From positions 1 to 12,023 of the forward strand of contig JAFXPL010000146.1 in the NCBI GenBank assembly GCA_017527945.1: 12,023 nt of DNA, written 5' to 3'. A program made the translations under genes and the position numbers. Below the pieces are notes generated by a model that made no database searches, was not told the origin of the DNA, and was given only the letters and a program-made list of their open reading frames with translations. Shown in pieces: positions 1-5,918 of the stretch; position 1 is the first letter of the stretch; each line of letters opens with the position of its first letter. The stretch is from Bacteroidales bacterium (lineage in GTDB: Bacteria; Bacteroidota; Bacteroidia; Bacteroidales; WCHB1-69).

Positions 1-330
1 CAGCAGCAGCGCGTGGCCATCGCCCGCATGTTCCTCAAGAACCCGCCCATCATCTTCTTGGACGAGCCCACCGCCAGCTTGGACGCCATCGCCACCGAAC
101 AAATCAAGAACAGCATCGACGCCATCAAGAAAGACCGCACCGTCATCATCATCTCCCACAGCATTTCCCAAATCATCGACGCCGACTACATCTACGCGCT
201 CAAGGACGGCCGTGTAGAGGAAGACGGCGACCCCGACGAAATCTACAAGAAAGGCGGCATCTACAAGGAAATCATAGACGCTTCGGCAAGAAGTTTGAAT
301 ATTGAGAAGATTGCGAAAACAATCGGGTGA
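1..330 (+). CDS. ABC transporter ATP-binding domain, C-terminal part (5' end outside window)
   Basis: The frame is open from base 1 and gives the last 109 residues of an ABC ATPase; the true start lies upstream of the window. It begins inside the signature motif (QQQRVAIAR, residues 1-9). It continues with Walker B plus D-loop (IIFLDEPTASLD, residues 17-28; D21 and the catalytic E22) and the switch histidine (ISHS, H53). The tail, with GRVEEDGDPDEIYKKGG and then a helix, resembles the end of exporter-type proteins in which membrane and ATPase domains are fused in one chain (MsbA/MDR style). The substrate cannot be told from this part. The gene is richer in G+C than the region that follows. 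The next gene is convergent, so this gene probably ends its transcription unit here. The ABC ATPase call is certain; the fused-exporter subtype is inferred. Confidence 0.93.
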   Translation, partial: QQQRVAIARMFLKNPPIIFLDEPTASLDAIATEQIKNSIDAIKKDRTVIIISHSISQIIDADYIYALKDGRVEEDGDPDEIYKKGGIYKEIIDASARSLNIEKIAKTIG

Positions 331-336
331 CGGGAG

Positions 337-360
337 ACACCTGCTCTTGTGAGGAGGTGT
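337..360. other. Short hairpin after the ABC transporter gene
   Basis: ACACCTGCTC (337-346) and GAGGAGGTGT (351-360) can pair with a single G/G mismatch around a TTGT loop. It starts 7 bases after the ABC gene's stop. No T-run follows, so it is not a standard intrinsic terminator; it could stabilise the 3' end of the mRNA. Confidence 0.4.
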
Positions 361-407
361 ACTCGTGGAAATGTGCCGTTGGCACCCAAAAAAACAACTG
401 CAGCATT

Positions 408-447
408 CCAATTGTAGGGACGAATAATCACTCGCCTCTGCAATTGG
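408..447. repeat. REP-like imperfect palindrome
   Basis: CCAATTGTAGGGACGA (408-423) pairs with TCGCCTCTGCAATTGG (432-447) over 16 positions around the 8-base loop AATAATCA. There is one mismatch (420/435) and two G-T pairs. The core GTAGGGACGA...TCGCCTCTGC resembles dispersed REP or mini-inverted-repeat units of other genomes; that likeness is from memory and not tested. The element sits between two convergent genes and supplies the last codons and the stop of the minus-strand gene, so it may act as a 3' barrier for both transcripts. Confidence 0.6.
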
Positions 448-823
448 TGTAATGTGTTGTGTCTGAATCTAATATATGACGATATTTATCATATATGCGC
501 TGCCACGAATGACATGGAGCTCCTATTGTTTGTTGGTAATAATCAAGTGTTTGCCGAAAAGAGTGCAATGCTTTCTCTAAACCCGCTTTCCCATATTCTT
601 CATAAATTTTTGAAATAAAGTAATCATAAGAACGTGTCTCAAGGCCCCTTTTGCAGATCTCCCCAGTTCTCAACTTTACATAACCATAGTAGAAATCACT
701 GAAAGCGCCAGGATTCATTTCTTTTTGAATCTTTCTTTTTTGTACTTCCAATGAGACTTGATTATCGTAAACTTCCTGAACAGCGTTATAAATCTTCTTG
801 ATTAATTCTTCTGATCTTGCCAT
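428..823 (-). CDS. Hypothetical helical protein, AT-rich
   Basis: A protein of 131 residues if it starts at 823 (MARSEELIKK). The same frame is open to an ATG at 868, which would add 15 residues (MCLSVITISYKISHA) with no obvious domain value; I prefer 823. It is rich in charged and aromatic residues and looks mostly alpha-helical and soluble, with no signal peptide or membrane span. Features are a K/R/E-rich first 40 residues, then FYYGYVKL and YFISKIYEEYGKAGLEKAL. I do not recognise a family. A TATCTTTG element on the minus strand at 917-910 could drive it. The last codons (NCRGE and stop) lie inside the 408-447 palindrome, so the natural C-terminus may have been replaced when that repeat arrived. 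Base composition is lower in G+C than the flanking ABC and hydF genes and like that of the neighbouring higBA pair. Confidence 0.62.
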   Translation of the reverse strand: MARSEELIKKIYNAVQEVYDNQVSLEVQKRKIQKEMNPGAFSDFYYGYVKLRTGEICKRGLETRSYDYFISKIYEEYGKAGLEKALHSFRQTLDYYQQTIGAPCHSWQRIYDKYRHILDSDTTHYTNCRGE

Positions 824-909
824 AGCATGTGAAATTTTGTATGATATAGTTATAACCGACAAGCACATAAAACAACGTGTAATTCACCGTGCTTTGGGGT
901 TGACGGGTG

Positions 910-917
910 CAAAGATA
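910..917 (-). promoter_or_regulatory. Bacteroidetes -7 element for the hypothetical gene at 428-823
   Basis: The minus strand reads TATCTTTG, an exact match to the TAnnTTTG consensus of the Bacteroidetes primary sigma factor. No good -33 TTG is seen at the usual spacing. The predicted transcript would start near 903, leaving about 80 bases before the start at 823, or about 35 before the alternative ATG at 868. Confidence 0.5.
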
Positions 918-993
918 CAAAAATTTTTATCTCCCGAACATGCTAAAAACTACAAGATAGGCGCAGAAAAACATCCAAAAACAAGCAGGAAAG

Positions 994-1021
994 AAATAAT
1001 TCGCAAATTTGATAATTATTT
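994..1021. promoter_or_regulatory. 28-bp operator dyad upstream of higBA
   Basis: The left arm AAATAATTCGCAAA (994-1007) matches the reverse complement of the right arm TTTGATAATTATTT (1008-1021) at 12 of 14 positions. The core CAAATTTG is a perfect palindrome on the same centre. The dyad covers the possible -33 box and lies 43 bases before higB. HigA-type antitoxins repress their own operon by binding such dyads, so this is the likely autoregulatory operator. Confidence 0.72.
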
Positions 1022-1041
1022 GTTTTTTTTTATTATTTTTG
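1008..1041 (+). promoter_or_regulatory. Promoter of higBA
   Basis: TATTTTTG (1034-1041) matches the Bacteroidetes -7 consensus TAnnTTTG. A TTTG at 1008-1011 is a possible -33 box, with a slightly long spacer of 22 bases, and lies within the operator dyad. The transcript would start around 1048, about 16 bases before the higB ATG. Confidence 0.6.
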
Positions 1042-1063
1042 CACCCTGAACTTGAACTAAAAG

Positions 1064-1381
1064 ATGAACATTGAATTCCAAAACAAAGGACTTGAAGATC
1101 TTTATTTTTTTGGATCTACTGAAGAGAAAACGTACAACAAACTATCGAAAGATATAATCAAAAGGTACATCAAAGTGGTAAACTACTTGAAAGCAGCTAA
1201 TCGGATTGAAGATATATACCCTATCAAATCGTTGCATTACGAAAAGAAGAAAGGAAATCTGAAAGGAATAGATGCAGTATGGATTAACGACCAATATCGG
1301 TTACTATTTGAAAGTTCAGCGAATGAACAAAAAATTATTGTAAACGCTTTATTATTAGAAATTTCCAAACATTATGAATAA
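1064..1381 (+). CDS. higB: HigB-like toxin of a type II toxin-antitoxin system (RelE/ParE superfamily)
   Basis: A small basic protein of 105 residues, the usual size of HigB. In well-studied members HigB is a ribosome-dependent mRNA endonuclease of the RelE fold. The family pattern seen here is an N-terminal strand (MNIEFQNKGLEDLYFFG), helices rich in Lys (KLSKDIIKRYIKVVNYLKAA), then the strand block SLHYEKKKGNLKGIDAVWINDQYRLLFE, which fits the typical L-x-G-x-x-(S/A)-(V/I)-R/W-IN-x-x-YRL-x-F signature. Catalytic residues are not assigned. The gene overlaps the antitoxin start by 8 bases, and the toxin-first order is diagnostic of higBA rather than relBE. It is AT-rich compared with hydF downstream, consistent with horizontal acquisition. 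It is preceded by its own promoter and operator. Identity rests on family pattern plus partner gene. Confidence 0.87.
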   Translation: MNIEFQNKGLEDLYFFGSTEEKTYNKLSKDIIKRYIKVVNYLKAANRIEDIYPIKSLHYEKKKGNLKGIDAVWINDQYRLLFESSANEQKIIVNALLLEISKHYE

Positions 1382-1739
1382 TAATAGAATTGTTCCGGCA
1401 CAGGCCACTCACCCAGGAGAACTGATCAAGGATGAGCTGAACGAACGCAAAATGTCACAGAAACAACTCGCCAATCTGACGGGAATTGCGCCTTCCGTAT
1501 TGAGTGAAACCATCAATGGGAAACGTGCCATTTCATTGAATGTTGCTGTAGCATTAGAGAAAGTGCTCGGTATTTCAGCTGATTACTGGATGAACCTACA
1601 AATGCAATATAATCTGGATGCGGCTGCCATAGAGGAAAGGAGAAACCAAAAAGAAACTGTTGCTGTCACCATCCCCGTTGGAGACCGAAACTTGCTCCGC
1701 TCCCTTGCGCACAAATTTGGTTGGGCATGTGTTTTTTAG
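1374..1739 (+). CDS. higA: HigA-family antitoxin, XRE helix-turn-helix
   Basis: A protein of 121 residues whose first part follows the HigA module closely: THPGELIKDELNERKMSQ at residues 12-29, then an XRE-type helix-turn-helix at about residues 27-65 (QLANLTGIAPSVLSETINGK) and LGISADYWMNLQMQYNLD at 65-82. It should neutralise HigB and repress the operon as a DNA-binding dimer; the 994-1021 dyad is the natural target. The ATG lies inside the 3' end of higB (8-base overlap), which suggests translational coupling. The tail, residues 83-121, ends LLRSLAHKFGWACVF and is longer than in minimal HigA proteins; longer versions exist, so I do not call it a frameshift. The gene ends 52 bases before hydF, with no clear terminator between them. 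Confidence 0.88.
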   Translation: MNNNRIVPAQATHPGELIKDELNERKMSQKQLANLTGIAPSVLSETINGKRAISLNVAVALEKVLGISADYWMNLQMQYNLDAAAIEERRNQKETVAVTIPVGDRNLLRSLAHKFGWACVF

Positions 1740-1791
1740 CATCACCTGCTATGAACCATAGAATCTGGAATTAATTGCAAAACAACCCGTT

Positions 1792-2964
1792 ATGAAAGGA
1801 CGTAACGACAAGCCGCACATCGGCATTTTTGGGCGGAGGAACAACGGCAAGAGTTCCCTTATCAACGCCATCACGGGACAGGAGGTCGCCATCGTGGACG
1901 CCACGGCCGGCACCACCACCGACCCCGTGCGCAAATCCATCGAGATCTTCGGCATCGGCCCCTGCATCGTCATCGACACCGCCGGCATTGACGACGAAGG
2001 CACCATCGGGGCGAAGCGCATCCAGAAGTCGCTGGAAGTGCTGAAAACCATCGACTTGGCCATCCTTGTCATCACCGATTACGAGATGGGCATTCCGGAA
2101 CGGCAGCTGCTGGAACAGTTCCGGCAGTATGAGCTCCCCTACCTCATCGTCAACAACAAATGCGACCTGCAAGCTCCTCGCGAGATGGATGTTGATGGAC
2201 GCAACGTTCTGAACATCAGCACAAAAACGCATACTGGCATCGATGAAATGCTTCAGGAACTTGTGCGGATTATGCCGGAGTCGGCGTACCGCACGCGCTC
2301 GCTGCTCGGCGACCTCATCGGAGAGGGCGACGAGGTGCTGTTGGTGACCCCCATCGACACGGAAGCCCCCGAAGGCCGGCTCATTCTCCCGCAGGTGCAG
2401 ACCATTCGCGACATCTTGGATAACGAGGCTATCGCCATCGTGCTGAAAGAGAATCGGTTGGCGGACTATCTCCAAAACCATCGCGCCCCAAAGCTGGTCG
2501 TCACCGACAGCCAGGCGTTCCATGAAGTGGAGAGAATCGTTCCGGAAAGCATCCCGTTGACAGGCTTCAGCGTGGTGCTGGCCCGACAGAAAGGCGAGTT
2601 CGAGGCCTACCTCAAAGGCACCCCGAAGCTACACGACCTCCGCGACGGTGACCGCATCTTGATGCTGGAATCGTGTACGCACCTCACTTCCTGCGAGGAC
2701 ATCGGGCGGGTGAAGCTGCCGCGCCTCATCCGCAAATTCACGGGCAAGGAATTAAAGTTCGATTTTGTGTCGGGGCTAAACCAAATCACTGACATACAGC
2801 AGTATGCAATGGTCATCCAATGCGGCGGCTGCATGGTCACGCGCAAACAGTTGAAAGAACGGTTGCGCCCTGCCATCGAGGCGGGCATCCCCGTCAGCAA
2901 TTACGGCATGGTGCTGGCCTACGTCAACGGCATTTTCGACCGCGCGGTGGCACCGTTTTTGTAG
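1792..2964 (+). CDS. hydF: [FeFe] hydrogenase H-cluster maturation GTPase HydF
   Basis: A full-length protein of 390 residues. HydF is the scaffold on which the 2Fe subcluster made by HydE and HydG is assembled before delivery to apo-HydA. The N-terminal GTPase domain (about 8-165) shows the P-loop GRRNNGKS (14-21), a TTTDP switch (41-45), DTAG (62-65) and NKCD (122-125). A dimerisation region follows, then the C-terminal cluster domain with ESCTH (C295, H297) and CGGC (C344, C347). This is the C-x-H-x46-C-x-x-C arrangement that binds the [4Fe-4S] cluster. All key residues are present, so the protein should work. No hydE, hydG or hydrogenase gene is in the window, so the partners must be elsewhere. 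Upstream is higBA on the same strand; downstream is a convergent gene 18 bases away. Confidence 0.96.
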   Translation: MKGRNDKPHIGIFGRRNNGKSSLINAITGQEVAIVDATAGTTTDPVRKSIEIFGIGPCIVIDTAGIDDEGTIGAKRIQKSLEVLKTIDLAILVITDYEMGIPERQLLEQFRQYELPYLIVNNKCDLQAPREMDVDGRNVLNISTKTHTGIDEMLQELVRIMPESAYRTRSLLGDLIGEGDEVLLVTPIDTEAPEGRLILPQVQTIRDILDNEAIAIVLKENRLADYLQNHRAPKLVVTDSQAFHEVERIVPESIPLTGFSVVLARQKGEFEAYLKGTPKLHDLRDGDRILMLESCTHLTSCEDIGRVKLPRLIRKFTGKELKFDFVSGLNQITDIQQYAMVIQCGGCMVTRKQLKERLRPAIEAGIPVSNYGMVLAYVNGIFDRAVAPFL

Positions 2965-2982
2965 CGGGTATCTGTCGAAAAA

Positions 2983-3447
2983 TCACATATCTCCCGACCA
3001 GCCGTGACCCAAATCCCAATGCTCATCATAGACAAACTCAAAATAGGGCAATGAAAACTCCTTTTCCAAGAGTTCGGTCAGTTCTTCTTTGACGGGGTCA
3101 GCCCATTTCCCAACTAGAACTATGAACTTGTTGATATTCCAAGTCACTCTTCCTCGGGGAACTTGTGTATAATCGCCTTTGAACTTTGTTTCCTCGTGTG
3201 TTGCCTGTGCCCGGAAATATTCTTTCGCCCAAATCTGGCGGTGCAGTTTTGGGTAGTTAATGAAAGGCAATCCCTTTTCAGCGGCTTCTTCCACCATTTT
3301 AGGGGTGAGTTCTTTTTTACAGACTCCGAAAAAGGAATGGTCTTGCATATCGTACCAGAATATACCCACGCACGGCATCTGCTCATCGAATGCTTTCATG
3401 CTCTCCATCTGAGCAGCACGATCCTTGTCTGACAACTTGTTCATCAT
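2983..3447 (-). CDS. Conserved-looking hypothetical protein
   Basis: A soluble protein of 154 residues with many aromatic residues and no signal peptide or membrane span. An alternative start one codon in (second Met) is equally possible. Segments that look structured are CVGIFWYDMQDHSFFGV (about 26-42), a helical stretch with LTPKMVEEAAEKGLPF, GDYTQVPRGRVTWNINKFIVLVGKW (about 91-115) and a C-terminal acidic-aromatic tail (YFEFVYDEHWDLGHGW). The pattern of alternating hydrophobic strands and charged helices suggests a small alpha/beta protein, but I do not recognise a named family. Its stop lies 18 bases from the hydF stop, with no terminator hairpin between the convergent genes. Composition is lower in G+C than hydF. 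Possible -7 elements lie just upstream. Confidence 0.8.
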   Translation of the reverse strand: MMNKLSDKDRAAQMESMKAFDEQMPCVGIFWYDMQDHSFFGVCKKELTPKMVEEAAEKGLPFINYPKLHRQIWAKEYFRAQATHEETKFKGDYTQVPRGRVTWNINKFIVLVGKWADPVKEELTELLEKEFSLPYFEFVYDEHWDLGHGWSGDM

Positions 3448-3483
3448 AATATGCTATAAATAAGAATGTTTGTAAACAAACCG

Positions 3484-3500
3484 CAAAAATAACAAAAATA
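3484..3500 (-). promoter_or_regulatory. Twin Bacteroidetes -7 elements for the gene at 2983-3447
   Basis: The minus strand carries TATTTTTG twice, at 3500-3493 and 3491-3484. Both match TAnnTTTG exactly and lie 37-53 bases before the start codon. No convincing -33 TTG is seen for either, so which one is used is open. Confidence 0.5.
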
Positions 3501-3557
3501 CGGCAATATTATTCACCTCCCATGTCACCTTTTGCCCCTCTTATCCGTTTAACAGTT

Positions 3558-3567
3558 GAATCGATTC
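3558..3567. promoter_or_regulatory. 10-bp palindrome upstream of the sigma-factor operon
   Basis: GAATCGATTC is a perfect palindrome 41 bases before the DUF6249 start, in a region with no TAnnTTTG match. It may be a regulator site, but a single 10-bp palindrome is weak evidence. Confidence 0.25.
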
Positions 3568-3607
3568 GGTAATAAACGAAAATGTGTAACCTTAATATTT
3601 AATAGTC

Positions 3608-4075
3608 ATGGAAGAAGTTATAGAGGTCCTTGCGGTGGTACTCGTAATCGGTGGAGTTTGCATCGCATTACCACTGGTGATCTTGTTGCTGACCAACAAG
3701 CGGAAAAATCACGAAATCGACAAGAAAACGGAGATTCTGATGGCCTTGTTAGAGAAAAACCCCAATCTCGACCCAGCTGAAGTGTTAGACAAACTGGACA
3801 TGTCGTCGGAAGACGGCAAGAAAACCCTGAAAGAAAGACTGTTAGAAAAACTTTTGGGCGGCTGTATCTGCACATTGATCGGAATAGTCCTCTTCTTCAC
3901 CCATTTGTTTGGTTTTGTGTTTTTAGGGGACAGGACCACTGGAGTAGTCGGTGGCGGCGTCTTGACAGCCATAGGTATAGCCCTTATCATCTATTATCTG
4001 GTCAGCAAGAAGATGCTACAGAGCGAGATAGCGACTGAAGAGAAACGGATAACCGAGCAACAAATCTCCGAATGA
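3608..4075 (+). CDS. DUF6249-like integral membrane protein, first gene of an ECF sigma operon
   Basis: A protein of 155 residues with three predicted membrane spans: residues 4-29, 84-107 and 112-133. Between the first two is a charged loop of about 55 residues (KRKNHEIDKKTEILMALLEKNPNLDPAEVLDKL...). Both the loop and the charged C-terminal tail (SEIATEEKRITEQQ) are likely cytoplasmic or coiled. The layout and the position just before an ECF sigma factor fit the DUF6249 proteins of Bacteroides and Prevotella; that family name is from memory. Its stop overlaps the sigma-factor start as ATGA, so translation is probably coupled. A role in sensing or in holding the sigma factor at the membrane is possible but unproven. 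The start is fixed by the hydrophobic first segment; the next Met is at residue 45. Confidence 0.82.
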   Translation: MEEVIEVLAVVLVIGGVCIALPLVILLLTNKRKNHEIDKKTEILMALLEKNPNLDPAEVLDKLDMSSEDGKKTLKERLLEKLLGGCICTLIGIVLFFTHLFGFVFLGDRTTGVVGGGVLTAIGIALIIYYLVSKKMLQSEIATEEKRITEQQISE

Positions 4076-4551
4076 CACGAGAACAATTCATAGCCCTGAT
4101 TTCGGAGGAGCAGGAGTCTTTACGGAGATTCCTGCTTGCCTTGTGTGAAGGCGACCGGATGGAGGCGGAGGACATCGCGCAGGAGGCGATGGTGAAGGCG
4201 TACATCGCGATGGAGCGGTTCGTGGAGCGGGCCAAGTTCGCCACGTGGCTCTTCAAGATCGCCTACAACACCTTCCTCGACCACCAGCGGTCGGGGTGGA
4301 ACCGCCGGACGGACTTGGACGCGGCGGAGCAAATGCCGGGCGGGCCGGACGCCGACGACGCCTTCCAATACCAGGAGCTGTACGAGGCCATCGGCACGCT
4401 GCCGTTGAAGGAGAAGAGCGCCATCCTGCTGTTCTACGTCAGCGGCTACTCAGTGAAGGAGATTGCGAAAATCACGGGAAGTTCCCAATTGGCTGTGAAG
4501 CAGCAGCTTTCAAGAGGAAGAAGTAAACTCAGACAAATTTTGGAACGATGA
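4072..4551 (+). CDS. ECF-type RNA polymerase sigma factor
   Basis: A protein of 159 residues with the two domains of group IV (ECF) sigma factors. Sigma-2 covers about 5-73: EAEDIAQEAMVKAYIAMERF in region 2.2, then KFATWLFKIAYNTFLDHQR in regions 2.3-2.4, which melt and read the -10 element. A short acidic linker (about 80-99) follows. Sigma-4 covers about 100-157: ELYEAIGTLPLKEKSAILLFYVSGYSVKEIAKITGSS with the helix-turn-helix near 127-150 that reads the -35 element. It should redirect RNA polymerase to a small regulon. It overlaps both neighbours by four bases (ATGA at each junction), the classic sign of one coupled operon. The middle of the gene (about 4150-4440) is much richer in G+C than its ends. 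The target promoters are unknown. Confidence 0.94.
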   Translation: MTREQFIALISEEQESLRRFLLALCEGDRMEAEDIAQEAMVKAYIAMERFVERAKFATWLFKIAYNTFLDHQRSGWNRRTDLDAAEQMPGGPDADDAFQYQELYEAIGTLPLKEKSAILLFYVSGYSVKEIAKITGSSQLAVKQQLSRGRSKLRQILER

Positions 4552-4928
4552 AAGAGACTAACATAGAAGACCTTTTCGCCCGTTACCAGCCGGACATGGG
4601 CGACCGCTCCGAATACATGGAGCGGCTCTCCAGGAAGTTGGAGGCGGCGGAATACGCGAAACGGTACCGCGAGGCGCAGACCAAGCGTTACCGCCGGATG
4701 ATGGTGGCCGTATTCATCTCAGGCGTGGTCACGGGCTCCATCGGCATCGTGCTCGTGCTGCTACATCCGCAATGGTTGATACCGATGCAGACCGCCTCCG
4801 TTGGGGTGTCCTTCCCCGCATTCTCGTTCCTCCCGAAAGTACTGCTGTTACTGGCTATATGCTTTGTAAGCTTGTGTATCACGGGGTTGGTGCGGAAGAT
4901 CTGTGAGCGCAACGAAGTGACGTGGTGA
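4548..4928 (+). CDS. Small two-helix membrane protein, candidate anti-sigma factor
   Basis: A protein of 126 residues. A hydrophilic, charged N-terminal part (1-50, MKETNIEDLFARYQPDMGDR followed by a Lys/Arg/Glu helix) is followed by two membrane spans at about 51-72 and 95-115. A short connecting loop and a basic C-terminal end (VRKICERNEVTW) complete it. Both ends are predicted to be in the cytoplasm. The start codon overlaps the sigma-factor stop (ATGA). Placement directly after an ECF sigma gene, with a cytoplasmic helix that could clasp the sigma factor and a membrane anchor, suggests an anti-sigma factor. However, no zinc-binding HxxxCxxC motif of the ZAS type is present, and I do not recognise a named family. 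Function is inferred from position and topology only. Confidence 0.8.
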   Translation: MKETNIEDLFARYQPDMGDRSEYMERLSRKLEAAEYAKRYREAQTKRYRRMMVAVFISGVVTGSIGIVLVLLHPQWLIPMQTASVGVSFPAFSFLPKVLLLLAICFVSLCITGLVRKICERNEVTW

Positions 4929-5024
4929 CGGACAGAGCCACCACGCACTAAAGACGGTGCCATTCGCAAAGGACTGTCCAACAGTAGAATCGCACTGACA
5001 TCCACCAAGAGAATCCAACGCTAT

Positions 5025-5069
5025 AAAAAAACTTTTGCCCGACATTCAGTGCCGGGCAAAAGTTTTTTT
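5025..5069. terminator. Bidirectional intrinsic terminator
   Basis: AAAAAAACTTTTGCCCG (5025-5041) and its exact reverse complement CGGGCAAAAGTTTTTTT (5053-5069) form a perfect 17-bp stem with an 11-base loop. The A-run on one side and T-run on the other make it work on both strands. It sits between the sigma operon (plus) and the ferritin gene (minus), which converge here. Confidence 0.93.
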
Positions 5070-5090
5070 GTGGAACATTTTTCGGGGCAG

Positions 5091-5576
5091 TTAGCGTTTG
5101 GAGAGGCTTTTGTCGAACATAAAGAAGGCAGCCTTGTCGTCGCCGACGCACTCCATCGCATCGATGAGTTCCTGGGCATTCTCCTCCTCCTCAACCTGCT
5201 CGGTCACATACCATTGCAGGAAGATGGTGGTGGCATAGTCCTTCTCCTTGGTGGCCAGGGCATAGAGGTCATGGATGAGACCGGTCACGACTTTTTCGTG
5301 CTTGAGGGTCTCCTCGAACATGACGAGCGGCGACTTCCACGAGGTCGGGAACTTGTCGATGGCTTTGAGCTCCACCCGAGCCTGCTGGCTTTCAAGGTAG
5401 TGGATGAACTTGAATGCGTGCTCCATTTCCTCATCGTACTGCTTGCGGAACCAGTGGGCAATGCCCTTGTATCCTTTGTTCGAAGCGTCCATAGACATGG
5501 CCAGATAGAGATAAGCGGACCACATTTCCGCGTTGATTTGGGCGTTGATAGCCTCTTGCATTTTCACACTAATCAT
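5091..5576 (-). CDS. ftnA: Ferritin, FtnA type (haem-free)
   Basis: A protein of 161 residues, the normal length of bacterial ferritin; 24 such subunits form the iron-storage shell in the cytoplasm, where Fe(II) is oxidised and stored. All ferroxidase-site residues known from E. coli FtnA are at the same numbers: E17, Y24, E50, H53, E94, Q127 and E130. The third-site glutamates E49, E126 and E129 are also present. There is no bacterioferritin-type haem Met at the expected context and no Dps pattern, so it is a classical ferritin. The gene stands alone, with its own -7 element upstream and a shared bidirectional terminator downstream. In anaerobic Bacteroidetes such ferritins are often induced by iron or oxygen; no regulator site is recognised here. 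The start gives the standard MISVKMQEAINAQINAE N-terminus. Confidence 0.97.
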   Translation of the reverse strand: MISVKMQEAINAQINAEMWSAYLYLAMSMDASNKGYKGIAHWFRKQYDEEMEHAFKFIHYLESQQARVELKAIDKFPTSWKSPLVMFEETLKHEKVVTGLIHDLYALATKEKDYATTIFLQWYVTEQVEEEENAQELIDAMECVGDDKAAFFMFDKSLSKR

Positions 5577-5632
5577 GATAAGAATATTTAATTGTTTGAC
5601 TATAAATGAACTGTATTAAATTTAGTAGTCTG

Positions 5633-5640
5633 CAAAGATA
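5633..5640 (-). promoter_or_regulatory. Bacteroidetes -7 element for ferritin
   Basis: The minus strand reads TATCTTTG, an exact TAnnTTTG match, 57 bases before the ferritin ATG. The leader would be about 50 bases. No clear -33 TTG is present at the expected distance. Confidence 0.58.
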
Positions 5641-5865
5641 TTCTTTTTTTGGTGACAGACCTCCTGTCGTGTGATTTTTTTGAAACCGAGCCGCATTATG
5701 GGAGAATTATTCAAGTTGTGTAACTGTCGGTTTCACATCAATCGTTGTTTTGCTGTTTTATTTTTCTGCAAAAATAAAAAAAAACACCATTTCAAGTCTA
5801 TTTCAAGTAAAAAAACAAGTAGATTAACGTACGATAGTATTTCTTCCAACAATTGATTTACCCCA

Positions 5866-5913
5866 TTTCTATTTCAACTCCCACACCTCATTCACATTGT
5901 CGCTGACCGCCAA
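5866..5913. repeat. Direct repeat, copy A (3' side of the ATPase gene)
   Basis: Bases 5882-5913 match 7413-7444 at 29 of 32 positions in the same orientation. Similarity extends with indels to 5866, sharing the TTTC-TATTTC end. It lies 5 bases beyond the ATPase stop. Read on the minus strand in a frame shifted from the ATPase, it gives TLAVSDNVNEVWELK and a stop, which looks like the C-terminus of a protein. Confidence 0.8.
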
Positions 5914-5918
5914 TGTTT

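Larger units (their letters stand above)
5577..5918. other. 342-bp gap without a gene, AT-rich
   Basis: This stretch separates the ferritin start from the ATPase stop. It holds the ferritin leader and -7 element (5633-5640), A/T runs around 5760-5790, a small direct repeat ATTTCAAGT (near 5790 and 5801), and at 5866-5913 one copy of the direct repeat that flanks the ATPase gene. An open frame at 5671-5856 has no protein-like character. No terminator hairpin is evident after the ATPase gene. Confidence 0.6.

Noticed and set aside
798..1049. Plus-strand open frame of 83 codons before higB
   Set aside because: It runs antisense over the start of the 428-823 gene and through the higBA operator and promoter, and its end is poly-Phe from the T-run. 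It has no protein-like pattern.
1749..1761. CTATG-AAC-CATAG inverted repeat before hydF
   Set aside because: Five-base arms are too short to separate from chance, and no promoter element lies beside it.
1771..2523. Long minus-strand open frame opposite hydF
   Set aside because: It is antisense to a clear HydF and arises from the codon bias of the G+C-rich gene.
3584..3593. GTGTAACCTT as the promoter of the DUF6249 gene
   Set aside because: An ECF -35 here would place the transcript start inside the coding region downstream of the ATG at 3608. It is kept only as a shared motif.
5049..5591. Plus-strand open frame of 180 codons opposite ferritin
   Set aside because: It starts inside the bidirectional terminator and lies antisense to a ferritin with all active-site residues in place.
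5671..5856. Plus-strand open frame of 61 codons in the ferritin-ATPase gap
   Set aside because: It is low-complexity, Lys/Ser/Phe-rich from A/T runs, with no promoter or family likeness.
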